Positions 45,201 to 54,057 of a stretch of DNA of 64,000 bases are shown piece by piece. Origin of the DNA: JANPJV01 sp031425695 (GTDB lineage Bacteria > Pseudomonadota > Gammaproteobacteria > Xanthomonadales > SZUA-5); NCBI GenBank assembly GCA_031425695.1, contig JANPJV010000212.1, forward strand, positions 30,365 to 94,364. The letters are read 5' to 3'. Under the pieces are notes generated by a model, which saw only the letters and a list, made by a program, of their open reading frames with translations, was not told where the DNA came from and searched no databases. The position numbers were made by a program, and so were the translations under genes. Positions within the stretch are counted from its first letter, which is position 1; each line of letters begins with the position of its first letter.

Positions 45201-46291
45201 ATCTTGGGAGTCAGGTTCCTGGCGGCCAGATAGGCCTGGGTCCGCAGCACTGCGTTCTCGCGCACATTGCGATAAAACAGGGCGTAGTCATAGATGTGGT
45301 AATTGTCGCGGCCGAGCGGGCGCTTGTCGTAGCGTTGCGACCGAATTTCGGTGACCTGGAGCAGGCCGTTGGCGCATTGCGCATCGGCAACGCCGGCTTC
45401 GACAGTCGGCTTCTCTTCGTCGCCGTAGGTGACGCCACCGAGATTTCGATCGTGACCGACGAGCGCACTGTCGGCGGCCCAGGACAGCGGGTTGACACAA
45501 ACGTGGTTGGCGGTGTCGCTCCACGGTTTGTTCTGCGGGCCAACCGCGTTCCAGGTGATCAGGCACCCAACCTGCTCAGGGGTTGCGCAGACACCGATAT
45601 CCGGCATCTTCATGGCCAGCTCATTGCGGTCGAACGCGAAACCGACGGCATAAGCAGCTACCAGACGCTCGCGCAAGGGCGTACCGGTGATGCGCTTCTG
45701 CAACAGTGTCCACACATGCAGCGCCCCTTGGCTGTGGCCGGCCAGGATGAATGGCCGGTCAGCACTGCGCTGGGCGATGAACTGGTCGAACGCGCGTTCA
45801 ACATCGCCATAGACGAGCTCGAGCGCCTTCGGCCCATTGCCTTCCTGGTCGGCGAACGCGAACAGCGTGGCCTGGCGGTAACGCGGCGCGTAGACCTGGC
45901 AACAGCTGTTGAACACGGCAGCCTGGCCGCGCAGGGTGAAGTCGTCGATGAGCTGGCGCGATAGCGCGTGCTCGGGCGGCTGGTTCCAGGCGGCTTTGTC
46001 GAAGTACGTGGTCGGGTGCACAAAAAATACGTCGACCTGGGCTTGCTCCTGCAGCGGCGCGAGCGCAGCGTCGGGCACGCTATCGGCCGGGTCACGGGTC
46101 TGCGGCAGCGCCGCCCAGTTCTTGTCGTCGGCGTAATCGGGCACTGGCGGCGGTGCCGTCTGCTCGAAGCTCTGGCGGGGCTTGATCGAGGCCCAGAACA
46201 GCCACTGGCCGATGCGATCCCGCGAGATCCAGGCCACGCCACCGAGCACTACGAGAACCGCCAACACCAGCATTGTGAGGCTCTTGCGCAC
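45197..46291 (-). CDS. DUF3089 alpha/beta-hydrolase-like membrane-anchored protein
   Basis: The 364-residue protein starts at GTG 46291, with AAGGAAGG upstream. It has an N-terminal membrane helix (about 5-22) and a DUF3089 domain with VDVFFVHPTTYFDKAAWNQP, the nucleophile motif GHSQG and cysteines in FNSCCQVYAPRYRQA. The domain should face the periplasm. The activity is unknown. The stop codon TAG lies within the family D repeat. It sits between the VOC gene and pabB in the fatty-acid block. Confidence 0.88.
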   Translation of the reverse strand: MRKSLTMLVLAVLVVLGGVAWISRDRIGQWLFWASIKPRQSFEQTAPPPVPDYADDKNWAALPQTRDPADSVPDAALAPLQEQAQVDVFFVHPTTYFDKAAWNQPPEHALSRQLIDDFTLRGQAAVFNSCCQVYAPRYRQATLFAFADQEGNGPKALELVYGDVERAFDQFIAQRSADRPFILAGHSQGALHVWTLLQKRITGTPLRERLVAAYAVGFAFDRNELAMKMPDIGVCATPEQVGCLITWNAVGPQNKPWSDTANHVCVNPLSWAADSALVGHDRNLGGVTYGDEEKPTVEAGVADAQCANGLLQVTEIRSQRYDKRPLGRDNYHIYDYALFYRNVRENAVLRTQAYLAARNLTPKM

Positions 46292-46425
46292 GCGGCCTTC
46301 CTTGTTCCGGGGATGCGGGAGACTAGCTGCAGGATGTGGTGAGTGCAGCGGACCGCATCGAATTACCGAATTGAGGCGGTCGCAGCGCCCACCACCCGAA
46401 CGCTCTTCAAGCAACCGGTGGCAAC

Positions 46426-46452
46426 AGCGTCCGGACAAGGTCCGGACCCACG
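46426..46452. repeat. family B repeat unit
   Basis: AGCGTCCGGACAAGGTCC-GGACCCACG, in reverse orientation to the copies at 46978 and 47033. It lies between the VOC gene and the DUF3089 gene. Confidence 0.85.
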
Positions 46453-46478
46453 TGTTTCACGAACTGCAAGACAGCATC

Positions 46479-46901
46479 CTATGGATGCTCAGGCGGACAG
46501 TCCTCGGCCTTGACGTGTGACCCGATGCGCAACACATGGCCGTCGGGGTGGCGCACATGCATCTCGCGTACGCCCCACTCCATGTTGGTCGGTGGCCAGG
46601 TGATATCCAATTCCTGTTCGACACAGTGCCGATGCACGGCGTCGACATCCTCGACGAAAATCGACATCCAGGCGCCGGCTTCGCGGGTGTCGTCCGGAAA
46701 GGTCGCGCGATGCTCGGTGCGGCCGCGTCCGCCCTGCCCGTCCTGGCACAGGAAAATCTCGCAGTGCCCGGAGCGCACGCAGCCGAAGGCTGGCGGATCG
46801 CCCCAATCCCAGTGCTTGTGCCAGCCCAGCTTCTCGAACCAGGCGACGCTTGCCTGAAAGTTTGAGACATTCAGGATCGGGATGAGGCCCTTTGCTTCCA
46901 T
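46479..46901 (-). CDS. VOC (glyoxalase/bleomycin-resistance) family protein
   Basis: The 140-residue protein has the vicinal-oxygen-chelate fold pattern: IPILNVSNFQASVAWFEKLG, WMSIFVEDVDAVH and REMHVRHPDGHVLRIGSH. It may bind a metal or small molecule; the substrate is unknown. The ATG at 46901 is chosen because GAGGAG lies 6 bp upstream. It stands alone between two family B repeat clusters. Confidence 0.87.
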   Translation of the reverse strand: MEAKGLIPILNVSNFQASVAWFEKLGWHKHWDWGDPPAFGCVRSGHCEIFLCQDGQGGRGRTEHRATFPDDTREAGAWMSIFVEDVDAVHRHCVEQELDITWPPTNMEWGVREMHVRHPDGHVLRIGSHVKAEDCPPEHP

Positions 46902-46977
46902 CAACAACTCCTCGGGTTACCTGGAAACCAAACATAGTCGAGGAGCCAGTCCGCACGCATGGGCTGGTCTTTGATCT

Positions 46978-47108
46978 ACGTGGGTCCGGACCTTGTCCGG
47001 ACGCTTTTCCACCCGAGCCCAAGCTTTGCTCTACGTGGGTCTGGACCTTGTCCGGACGCTTTTCCTGACTCTGGAGGAACAGCGTTCGGACAAGGTCCGA
47101 ACCCACGC
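46978..47108. repeat. three family B repeat units
   Basis: Two direct units (GTGGGTCCGGACCTTGTCC at 46980 and a close copy at 47035) are followed by one inverted unit near 47090-47107 (AGCGTTCGGACAAGGTCC). They fill the gap after fabF. The inverted outer units can form a large hairpin and stop transcription. Confidence 0.85.
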
Positions 47109-47118
47109 AGAGCATGGC

Positions 47119-48363
47119 TTACACCCGCTTGAACACCAGCGTGCCGTTGGTGCCGCCAAAACCAAACGAGTTGGAGACGACGTATTCGAGCTTGGCCTGG
47201 CGGGAGGTGAGCGGGACCAGGTCGAGGTTGCAGTCGGGATCGGGATTATCGAGGTTGATGGTGCCCGGAACCACCTGGTCGCGCAGGGCGAGCACGCTGA
47301 AGATGGCTTCGACCGCGCCGGCGGCGCCCAGCAGGTGGCCGGTGACCGACTTGGTCGAGCTGACCATCAGCTTGCTCGCGGCGTCGCCGAAAGCACGCTT
47401 GATGGCGACGATTTCGCCACGATCGCCGAGCGGCGTCGAGGTGGCGTGCGCGTTGACGTATTGCACCTGATCCGGGTTGATGCCGGCATCGGCGAGCGCG
47501 GTGGCCATCGACTGTGCGGCACCGGAGCCATCCTCTGGCGGGGCGGTCATGTGGTGGGCGTCATCGCTCATGCCGAAGCCGACCAGCTCGGCATAGATGC
47601 GCGCGCCACGTGCCTTGGCGTGCTCGTACTCCTCAAGCAGCAGCGCACCGGCGCCATCGCTGAGCACGAAACCGTCGCGGTCGCGGTCCCACGGACGGCT
47701 GGCGCGTTGCGGATCATCGTTGCGCTCACTGAGCGCGCGGGCCGAGCTGAAGCCGCCGACTGCGGTCGGCGTGGTTGCGTGTTCCGTGCCACCGGCAACC
47801 ATCAGATCGGCATCGCCGTAGGCAATCAGGCGCGCGGCCACGCCGAGGTTGTGGGTCGCGGTCGTGCACGCGGTCACGATCGACAGATTCGGGCCCTTCA
47901 AGCCCAGCAGGATGGCGAGGTTGCCGGCCACCATGTTGATGATCGTGCCCGGCACGAAGAACGGCGAGATCTTGCGCGGGCCGCCCGCCTGCCAGGCCAG
48001 GGTGGTCTTTTCGATGGTCGAAATGCCGCCGATGCCGGCCGCGATCATCGCCCCGAAACGCGGGCGAATTGCCTCGTCGATGGTATCGAATCCACCGTCC
48101 TTGACGGCCTCGAGGCCGGCGACGATGCCATAGTGAATGAATGGATCCATGCGCCGTGCATCTTTGGCGGGGATCCAGCGGGTCACGTCGAAATCCTTGA
48201 CCTCGCCGGCAAAGCGCGTGGCAAACGCGGCTGCGTCGAAATTGGTGATCGGGCCAATGCCACTGCGGCCGGCCAGGATGTTGTCCCAGGCCGTGGGAAT
48301 GGTGTTCCCGACGGGCGAGACGATCCCCAGCCCGGTCACGACCACGCGACGAGCACTACGCAT
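47119..48363 (-). CDS. fabF: 3-oxoacyl-ACP synthase II
   Basis: FabF elongates acyl-ACP with malonyl-ACP. The 414-residue protein has the N-terminal VVVTGLGIVSPVG, the nucleophile cysteine in IVTACTTATHN, the histidines in NAHATSTPLGD and KSVTGHLLGAAGAVE, and a final SFGFGGTNGTLVF. The ATG is preceded by TGGAG. The gap to acpP (223 bp) holds no gene but has a short perfect dyad, GGCGTC-AGC-GACGCC. Confidence 0.97.
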   Translation of the reverse strand: MRSARRVVVTGLGIVSPVGNTIPTAWDNILAGRSGIGPITNFDAAAFATRFAGEVKDFDVTRWIPAKDARRMDPFIHYGIVAGLEAVKDGGFDTIDEAIRPRFGAMIAAGIGGISTIEKTTLAWQAGGPRKISPFFVPGTIINMVAGNLAILLGLKGPNLSIVTACTTATHNLGVAARLIAYGDADLMVAGGTEHATTPTAVGGFSSARALSERNDDPQRASRPWDRDRDGFVLSDGAGALLLEEYEHAKARGARIYAELVGFGMSDDAHHMTAPPEDGSGAAQSMATALADAGINPDQVQYVNAHATSTPLGDRGEIVAIKRAFGDAASKLMVSSTKSVTGHLLGAAGAVEAIFSVLALRDQVVPGTINLDNPDPDCNLDLVPLTSRQAKLEYVVSNSFGFGGTNGTLVFKRV

Positions 48364-48586
48364 AAATTTCTCCAGGTATGGGCCGGGAGCCCGTGGCAGC
48401 GCTCGCGGGCGCGATCCAGCGGCGCGCCGGTCAAGGACCTAGCTTCGCCGAGCCTCGATGACCGGTGGTTTCATGGCCGGCGGGCGTCAGCGACGCCAGT
48501 GACAGCCGTCGCCGAACTTGAACGTCGCTCCGTGCTCCAGCATCGCAGCCATGGCTGCTCCCACCAGAGCACCGCGCGTCGACCGA

Positions 48587-48826
48587 TCAGGCCTTGACGT
48601 TGGCCTTGATGTAGTCGATGGCCTGCTGCACCGACGTGATCTTCTCGGCGTCTTCGTCCGGGATCTCGCACTCGAATTCTTCTTCGAGCGCCATCACCAG
48701 CTCGACCGTATCCAGCGAGTCGGCGCCGAGATCGTCGACGAACGAGGACGTCGGAGACACTTCTTCTTCCTTGACGCCAAGACGGTCGACGACGATCTTC
48801 TTGACGCGCTCTTCGATGCTGCTCAT
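48587..48826 (-). CDS. acpP: acyl carrier protein
   Basis: The 79-residue ACP carries growing acyl chains on phosphopantetheine. The attachment serine is in the conserved GADSLDTVELVMALE. The start MSSIEERVKKIVVDRLGV matches the family; an upstream frame of 17 codons is not needed. It lies in the usual position between fabG and fabF. Confidence 0.98.
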   Translation of the reverse strand: MSSIEERVKKIVVDRLGVKEEEVSPTSSFVDDLGADSLDTVELVMALEEEFECEIPDEDAEKITSVQQAIDYIKANVKA

Positions 48827-48913
48827 GTGCGGATTCCTGACAAAGTACAGTTGGGAGAAAATGACGCTTAAAGCCACAGGCTCCGTGCAGAGCGCGGGCC
48901 AGGTGTTGCGATG

Positions 48914-49651
48914 CTACGGCATGTACATGCCGCCGTTGACATGCAGTGTCTCGCCGGTGATGTAACCGGCACCCGGCGAGGCCAGGAAGGCCACGGCCTT
49001 GGCGATATCGGCGACGCTGCCAAAACGCGCCAGGGGCACGTCGGCGAGCAAGGCCTGTTTCTGCGAGTCGCCGAGCGCGCGGGTCATGTCAGTATCGATG
49101 AACCCCGGAGCGACGACATTCGCGGTGATGCCGCGGCTGCCGACCTCGCGTGCGAGCGACTTGGTGAAGCCGAGGATACCGGCCTTGGCAGCGGCATAGT
49201 TGGCCTGCCCGGCATTGCCGGTGACCCCGATGACCGACGCGACATTGATGATGCGGCCCTGGCGCTCGCGCAGCATGCGCTTGAGCACTGCCTTGGACAT
49301 GCGGAAAACCGAGCTCAGGTTGGTGTTGATCACGGCCTGCCAGTCGTCATCCTTCATGCGCAGCAATAGCCCATCCCGGGTGATGCCGGCGTTGTTCACC
49401 AGCACCCGGACGGGGCCGAATTCGTTCTCGACGGCAGCGATGAAGGCTTCGATGGCGGCGCCGTCGGCGACATCGAGCACGCGCCCGGTGCCGGACGCGC
49501 CAAGCCGCTCGCCGATCGCCACGGCGCCGGCTTCCGAGGTGGCGGTGCCGACCACGAAGTGGCCGTTCGCAGCCAGCTCGTCGGCGATGGCCGCACCAAT
49601 GCCACGGCTGGCACCGCTGACGACGGCCAGGTTGCGCTCGGTTTCGCTCAT
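48914..49651 (-). CDS. fabG: 3-oxoacyl-ACP reductase
   Basis: The 245-residue short-chain dehydrogenase reduces 3-oxoacyl-ACP with NADPH. It has the cofactor motif SGASRGIGAAIA, NNAGITRDGLLLRM, and the catalytic Ser-Tyr-Lys in INVASVIGVTGNAGQANYAAAK. The C-terminus (YITGETLHVNGGMYMP) is typical of FabG. Its ATG overlaps the fabD stop. Confidence 0.97.
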   Translation of the reverse strand: MSETERNLAVVSGASRGIGAAIADELAANGHFVVGTATSEAGAVAIGERLGASGTGRVLDVADGAAIEAFIAAVENEFGPVRVLVNNAGITRDGLLLRMKDDDWQAVINTNLSSVFRMSKAVLKRMLRERQGRIINVASVIGVTGNAGQANYAAAKAGILGFTKSLAREVGSRGITANVVAPGFIDTDMTRALGDSQKQALLADVPLARFGSVADIAKAVAFLASPGAGYITGETLHVNGGMYMP

Positions 49652-50595
49652 GCGCGGAACTCGCTCAAAGCCGAATCAAATCCAGCCGGCTCGCCGAGCG
49701 CCTGGCTCTGGACGGCTGGGGCGATGCGCTTGACCAGGCCGCAGAGGACCTTGCCGGGACCGCATTCGAGCATGTGGGCGACGCCGGCGGCCGTCATCAC
49801 TTCGATGCTTTCGATCCAGCGGACTGGCTCGGTGAGCTGGCGCGCGAGCACGGCGCGGATCGCATCGGGATCGGCGTGCATCCGTACATCGGCATTGTGG
49901 ATCACCGGGATGCGCGGCGACCGGATCGGGGTCGCCGCCAGCAGCGGCTGCAGGCCCGCGGCCGCCGATTGCATCAGTGGCGAATGCGAAGGCACGCTGA
50001 CGGGCAGGCGAATGGCGCGCTTGATGCCGCGCTCGGCGAGCAGCGCGAGCGCACGCTCGACCGCCACGCTGGCGCCGGAAATGACGATCTGTCCCGGCGC
50101 ATTGAGATTCGCGGCGACCACCGGTTGACCGATCTGCGAGGCCTCGGCACACACCTCGTGCAGCAACGAGAGTTCCGCGTTCAGCACCGCCGCCATCGCG
50201 CCCTGGCCTTCCGCGACGGCCGCCTGCATCAGCCGGCCGCGCTCGCGCACCAGGCGCGCGGCGTCACCGAGCGAGATCGCATCGGCACAGACCAGCGCCG
50301 TGTATTCGCCCAAGCTGTGCCCAGCCATGTATGCGGGTTCGGCGCCGCCTGCAGCGATCCAAGCGCGCCAGACGCCGGCACTCGCGGCCAGCAGCGCAGG
50401 TTGCGTGTTGATCGTGCGATTGAGCTCGCTGTCCGGGCCTTGTTGTGCCAAGGTCCAAAGATCCAGATCGATCGCGGCGGAGGCTTCGTCGAAGCCCGCC
50501 CGGACCTCAGGATGCGCTGCGCCCAGCGACGCCAGCATGCCAACGGACTGCGAGCCCTGCCCGGGAAACAGCACTGCGAGATCTTGCAGGATCAT
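49648..50595 (-). CDS. fabD: malonyl-CoA:ACP transacylase
   Basis: FabD loads malonyl groups onto ACP. The 315-residue protein begins LAVLFPGQGSQSVGM and has the nucleophile serine in GHSLGEYTAL and the histidine region SVPSHSPLMQSA. It starts 24 bp after the fabH stop and overlaps fabG. Confidence 0.97.
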   Translation of the reverse strand: MILQDLAVLFPGQGSQSVGMLASLGAAHPEVRAGFDEASAAIDLDLWTLAQQGPDSELNRTINTQPALLAASAGVWRAWIAAGGAEPAYMAGHSLGEYTALVCADAISLGDAARLVRERGRLMQAAVAEGQGAMAAVLNAELSLLHEVCAEASQIGQPVVAANLNAPGQIVISGASVAVERALALLAERGIKRAIRLPVSVPSHSPLMQSAAAGLQPLLAATPIRSPRIPVIHNADVRMHADPDAIRAVLARQLTEPVRWIESIEVMTAAGVAHMLECGPGKVLCGLVKRIAPAVQSQALGEPAGFDSALSEFRA

Positions 50596-50619
50596 TACTT
50601 GGGGTTCGGATAGGGAAGC

Positions 50620-51594
50620 TTAGAGACGAACCAGGGCCGAGCCCCAGGTGAAGCCGCCGCCGAAGGCTTCGAGCAGCAGCAACTGGCCGGGCTTGATCTG
50701 GCCACTCTTGATGCCGTGGTCGAGCGCGAGCGGCACCGAGGCCGCCGAGGTGTTGCCATGCTTGTTGACGGTGACGATCACCTTGTCCATCGGCATGTCG
50801 AGATGCTTGGCAGTAGCGAGAATGATGCGCAGGTTCGCCTGGTGCGGCACCAGCCAGTCGATCTCGCCCTTGTCGAGATTGTTGGCCTTGAGCGTCTCGT
50901 CGACGATGCGCGAGAGCGTGCGCACGGCGACGCGGAAGACTTCCTTGCCGTCCATCATCACGCGGATACCGTGATTGGGGCCGTCGGTGAAGCCGCGCGA
51001 GACACCAACCGGGTTGTACAGCATGTCCTGGTACTGGCCATCGGCGTGGATGTGCGTCGAGATCACACCGGGTGTCTGGTCGGCCCGCAAAACCACCGCG
51101 CCGGCACCGTCGCCGAACAGCACGCAGGTGTAGCGATCAGTCCAGTCGAGCATGCGCGACAGCGTTTCGGCACCGACCACGAGCGCGGTTTTCGCCGCAC
51201 CGGTCTTGAGGAATTTTTCAGCGATCGACAGCGCGTAAATGAAGCCCGTGCAGGCCGCATTGACGTCGAAGGCGGGACAGTCCTTGGCGCCGAGCTGGTG
51301 CTGCAGCAGGCAGGCGGTGCTCGGGAAGATGATGTCGGGCGTCGTTGTGCCGACGATGATCAGGTCGAGCTCGCTGGCCTTGACGCCTGCATTCTCGAGC
51401 GCCTTGCGCGCTGCGATCAGCGCCAGGTCACTGGTGGTCTCGCCCGGTGCGGCAATATGCCGCTGCTCGATACCCGTACGCTCACGTATCCACTGGTCGG
51501 TAGTCTCTACCCGCTTTTCCAATTCGGCATTGGTGAGCACGAATTCCGGCAGATGGCTGCCGGTCCCGATGATTCGGGGGTAGGTCGTTGACAT
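50620..51594 (-). CDS. fabH: 3-oxoacyl-ACP synthase III
   Basis: FabH starts fatty-acid synthesis by condensing acetyl-CoA with malonyl-ACP. The 324-residue protein has the catalytic cysteine in NAACTGFIYAL, the histidine in WLVPHQANLRI and the asparagine in NKHGNTSAAS. The usual plsX gene between rpmF and fabH is missing; a 189-bp gap with strong dyads takes its place and is likely to hold the fabH promoter. Confidence 0.97.
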   Translation of the reverse strand: MSTTYPRIIGTGSHLPEFVLTNAELEKRVETTDQWIRERTGIEQRHIAAPGETTSDLALIAARKALENAGVKASELDLIIVGTTTPDIIFPSTACLLQHQLGAKDCPAFDVNAACTGFIYALSIAEKFLKTGAAKTALVVGAETLSRMLDWTDRYTCVLFGDGAGAVVLRADQTPGVISTHIHADGQYQDMLYNPVGVSRGFTDGPNHGIRVMMDGKEVFRVAVRTLSRIVDETLKANNLDKGEIDWLVPHQANLRIILATAKHLDMPMDKVIVTVNKHGNTSAASVPLALDHGIKSGQIKPGQLLLLEAFGGGFTWGSALVRL

Positions 51595-51684
51595 CGCGAT
51601 ACCGAGCTAGTGGAAACGCGAACCCCAGACTGCAGCAGCCTGGACCATTGCCGAAGAGCTGAACGGCAGGCCAGGAGGGCCTGC

Positions 51685-51712
51685 CATTTTCATTGAATAT
51701 TCAATGAAAATG
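51685..51712. promoter_or_regulatory. perfect 28-bp AT-rich palindrome upstream of fabH
   Basis: Every base from 51685 to 51712 pairs with its mirror base; the centre is TTGAATATTCAA, flanked by CATTTTCA and TGAAAATG. It lies 91 bp before the fabH ATG in an otherwise GC-rich genome. A GC hairpin (GGCAGGCC and GGCCTGCC, 51665-51685) adjoins it. The symmetry suggests an operator for a dimeric regulator of the fab genes. It could instead act as a hairpin in RNA. Confidence 0.55.
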
Positions 51713-51718
51713 AAGCGA

Positions 51719-51740
51719 AACGAAAATGACACTTTTCGTT
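51719..51740. promoter_or_regulatory. second small dyad upstream of fabH
   Basis: AACGAAAA and TTTTCGTT form a perfect 8-bp inverted repeat with a 6-base centre, 7 bp from the 28-bp palindrome. It may be a second regulator half-site or part of a terminator. Confidence 0.35.
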
Positions 51741-51746
51741 GAGCGT

Positions 51747-51777
51747 CTCTGAAAAGCCCACGGATGGGTTTTCAGAG
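51747..51777 (-). terminator. hairpin just after rpmF
   Basis: CTCTGAAAAGCCCA and TGGGTTTTCAGAG form a stem of about 13 bp with one bulge, starting 7 bp after the rpmF stop. No long T-run follows. It is probably an attenuator or transcript-stabilising structure between rpmF and fabH. Confidence 0.5.
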
Positions 51778-51783
51778 GTCGAC

Positions 51784-51984
51784 TCACGCTTCGCCGGTGT
51801 CGACTTCCACGACCTTGCGGTCGATCACCTTGCGGCCACGATAGTAGCCGTCTTTGGTGATGTGGTGACGCAGGTGCACTTCACCGGTGGTCTTGTCGGT
51901 GGACACGGTCGGCCCGGTGAGCGCGTCGTGCGAACGGCGCATGCCACGGGTGGAGGGGGTCCTGCGACTCTTCTGAACTGCCAT
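51784..51984 (-). CDS. rpmF: ribosomal protein bL32
   Basis: The 66-residue protein starts MAVQKSRRTPSTRGMRRSHD and has the L32 pattern through GEVHLRHHITKDGYYRGRKV. The zinc cysteines of some L32 proteins are absent, as in other gammaproteobacteria. It follows yceD, the conserved partner, by 98 bp that contain one family B repeat unit. Confidence 0.97.
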   Translation of the reverse strand: MAVQKSRRTPSTRGMRRSHDALTGPTVSTDKTTGEVHLRHHITKDGYYRGRKVIDRKVVEVDTGEA

Positions 51985-52015
51985 GACTGAAAAACTCCTG
52001 GAAAACCTGTTTCTG

Positions 52016-52046
52016 GTGTGGGTCCGGACCGTGCCCGGACGCTTTT
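52016..52046. repeat. family B repeat unit
   Basis: GGTGTGGGTCCGGACCGTGC followed by CCGGACGCTTTT, in the yceD-rpmF gap. It carries a G and a C in place of two T/C positions of the other copies. Confidence 0.75.
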
Positions 52047-52082
52047 GACCTTACCCGCGATCGCTGCCGACCACGCCTTTGC

Positions 52083-52586
52083 TTACTTTTCTCGCAGCGC
52101 CTTCAACGCCGCAAACGGATTCGGCTTTGCGTCGGGCTCTGGCGGAATCGCGTGTTCCGCGAGCGCCGCATCCGAACCTGGCCGGCGCGGAATCAATGGC
52201 ACCGAGAGGATCAACTCGTCCTCGATCAGCGCAATCGGATCGACCCAGCCATCCTGCTTCAGCACCGCTTCGTACCCTTCCGGCAGACCCGCTTCCTCGT
52301 CCTCGCGAACGATGAAACCCAGGCGCGCCGCAATTTCGACCGGCTCCTCGAAACGCTCGAGCGTCGTCTGGCAGAGCAACGGTAGGCGCGCCTGCGCGCT
52401 CACCACCACCGTGGACTGATTCAGCTCGTTCTGTTCGAACTGCAGGCTGTACTCGACCTCGCCGGCGGTATCGACCAGACTCCCAGCCAGGCGCTCGAAC
52501 CGCGACAATGGCAGCACACCCGCAAACAGGCGTCCCGCCGCGACCGCGCGATCAACATCAATCCGCTCTGGCAAAGGCGCATGCAT
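52083..52586 (-). CDS. yceD: YceD family protein (DUF177)
   Basis: The 167-residue protein has the DUF177 pattern: FERLAGSLVDTAGEVEYSLQ, VSAQARLPLLCQTTLERF and LIEDELILSVPLIPRRPG, ending in NPFAALKALREK. YceD proteins co-occur with rpmF and are implicated in 23S rRNA metabolism. The ATG at 52586 begins the family sequence; earlier in-frame sequence is derived from the family F repeat. Confidence 0.93.
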   Translation of the reverse strand: MHAPLPERIDVDRAVAAGRLFAGVLPLSRFERLAGSLVDTAGEVEYSLQFEQNELNQSTVVVSAQARLPLLCQTTLERFEEPVEIAARLGFIVREDEEAGLPEGYEAVLKQDGWVDPIALIEDELILSVPLIPRRPGSDAALAEHAIPPEPDAKPNPFAALKALREK

Positions 52587-52641
52587 AGCCGCGGAATCGT
52601 AGGCGGAGCGCGTTGATCTGTCAATCCTGGAGCATGAACAG

Positions 52642-52728
52642 CGGTTTGGGATGTCGGTTTCGGTTTCGGTACAGCTAGACGGCGGGTCAGCGCTGCTTTT
52701 CCGAAACCGATAACCGAAACCGAAAACC
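52642..52728. repeat. small inverted repeat, family F
   Basis: GGTTTGGGATGTCGGTTTCGG on the left and its inverted counterpart (TTTTCCGAAACCGATAACCG) on the right, 87 bp in all. It lies between divergent yceD and the plus-strand membrane protein gene. It shares end sequences with 4894-5082 but lacks that copy's inner part. Confidence 0.75.
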
Positions 52729-52803
52729 TTTCCCCTCGACGGCTTGAAGACGCTTGACGATGGCAACATGTAACACACTCGCCGCACCCCAGGGCCGCAT
52801 CCC

Positions 52804-53307
52804 ATGTTGAGCTATTTGTTGATCGCCGCGCTGACGGTTGCGGCCGTGGTGGTGACGGTGCTGGTGATCCGGCTGGTGCAGATGCGGCGCCGGCACGATT
52901 GCCTGCGCGGGATCATGGACAGTGCCGATGCGCTGGAGCGCGAGCTGTATGCGTGCCGCGAGCGCATGCAGACGGTGCAGCGCTGGGTGTCGACACTGCC
53001 GAGCAGCATTACCGCGGAAGCGCTGGCCTCGCTCAACCTGGACCCATTGGTGCAGAAGGCACTCAAGGATCTGTTGCAGCAGCGACTGTGGCTGCGCGAC
53101 AACGCCGACCACGCGCCCATTGAACGCCTGCGCGAGACACGCGCAGCCATGGAGCGGGCGCGCACCACGTTGGTCGCCAACATGGTCAAGCTCGAAGCCG
53201 CAAGCGAAGAGCTGGCGAAGGCGTCTTCGGAAACCCATCCGGTCTCGGCCCTGATCGCGAGCGCCTACGGCATCGGCAGCAACGCCGAGCGCAGCTCTGC
53301 ACATTGA
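52804..53307 (+). CDS. small membrane protein of unknown function
   Basis: The 167-residue protein has one N-terminal membrane helix (about 3-25), then a basic stretch (QMRRRHD) and a mostly helical cytoplasmic domain rich in Leu, Ala and Arg (LVQKALKDLLQQRLWLRDNA). I do not recognise a family. It is followed 10 bp later by maf on the same strand, so the two are probably co-transcribed. Confidence 0.7.
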   Translation: MLSYLLIAALTVAAVVVTVLVIRLVQMRRRHDCLRGIMDSADALERELYACRERMQTVQRWVSTLPSSITAEALASLNLDPLVQKALKDLLQQRLWLRDNADHAPIERLRETRAAMERARTTLVANMVKLEAASEELAKASSETHPVSALIASAYGIGSNAERSSAH

Positions 53308-53317
53308 TGCTGCAAAC

Positions 53318-53893
53318 GTGCAGCTGATCCTTGCGTCCGGCTCGAGCTACCGCCGTGCGCAGTTGGCGCAGGCCGGCATTGACGTGCGCTGCGTCACGCC
53401 GGGGATCGACGAATCCGCGCAGAGCGGGGAGCGCCCCGAGGCATTGGCAAGCCGGCTCGCGCACGCAAAGGCAGCGCACGTGGCGGCGCAGTTTCCAGAA
53501 GCTCTGGTAATTGGTGCCGACCAGGTGGCCGTCTGCGCGGATCAAGTGCTCGGCAAGCCGGGCAGCGCCGCCGCCCAGCGCGCGCAATTGCAGATCAGTG
53601 CTGGGCGGGAACTGGTTTTCTTCACAGCGGTCTGCATCCTTCACGCCACTAGCGCGCGTAGCTATGCCCATGTCGTCGTCACCCGTTGCCGGATGCGTGC
53701 GCTGAATTCCGCCGCGATTGCCCGCTACGTCGAGCTCGAGCCCGCCTGGGACAGTTGTGGCGGGTTCAAGGTCGAGGGTCGCGGGATCCTGCTGTTCGAG
53801 TCGATCGTCAGCGACGATCCGAGCGCGCTAGTTGGCCTGCCGTTGATTGCGGTGCGGCGGGGGCTGGGGGAGATGGGTTTCGAGCTGCCGTGA
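53318..53893 (+). CDS. maf: Maf-like nucleotide pyrophosphatase (YceF type)
   Basis: The 191-residue protein has the Maf pattern: LILASGSSYRRAQL, IGADQVAVCADQVLGKPG, CGGFKVEGRGILLFE and GLPLIAVRRGL. Maf/YceF proteins hydrolyse non-canonical or modified NTPs. The start is GTG at 53318. In many gammaproteobacteria yceF adjoins yceD-rpmF in divergent orientation, as here. Confidence 0.93.
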   Translation: MQLILASGSSYRRAQLAQAGIDVRCVTPGIDESAQSGERPEALASRLAHAKAAHVAAQFPEALVIGADQVAVCADQVLGKPGSAAAQRAQLQISAGRELVFFTAVCILHATSARSYAHVVVTRCRMRALNSAAIARYVELEPAWDSCGGFKVEGRGILLFESIVSDDPSALVGLPLIAVRRGLGEMGFELP

Positions 53894-53902
53894 CGGCTTT
53901 TC

Positions 53903-53990
53903 GTAGGTCATGTTGATCGCGCAAGCGATCGTGTGACGGCCAGGCGGGAGAATCCGTCAAGTAGTCCGCTTCGCCGACAACATGACCTAC
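53903..53990. repeat. REP-type inverted pair, family A
   Basis: GTAGGTCATGTTGATCGCGC is on the left. CGTCAAGTAGTCCGC, followed by GCCGACAACATGACCTAC, is on the right. It lies between maf and moxR. Confidence 0.85.
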
Positions 53991-54057
53991 GACCCCTGCC
54001 ACACCGATCCGCAGCGTCCAATGCCATGATGTGAACCATCCATTCGGGGAGCTTTCG

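Noticed and set aside
46978..47108. Family B repeats as transposon ends with target duplications
   Set aside because: The units are only about 26-32 bp, with no enclosed gene or matching flanking duplications. They fit REP-like repeats better.
46993..48597. 534-codon plus-strand frame opposite fabF
   Set aside because: It begins in repeat units and runs antisense to fabF with all fabF catalytic motifs intact on the minus strand.
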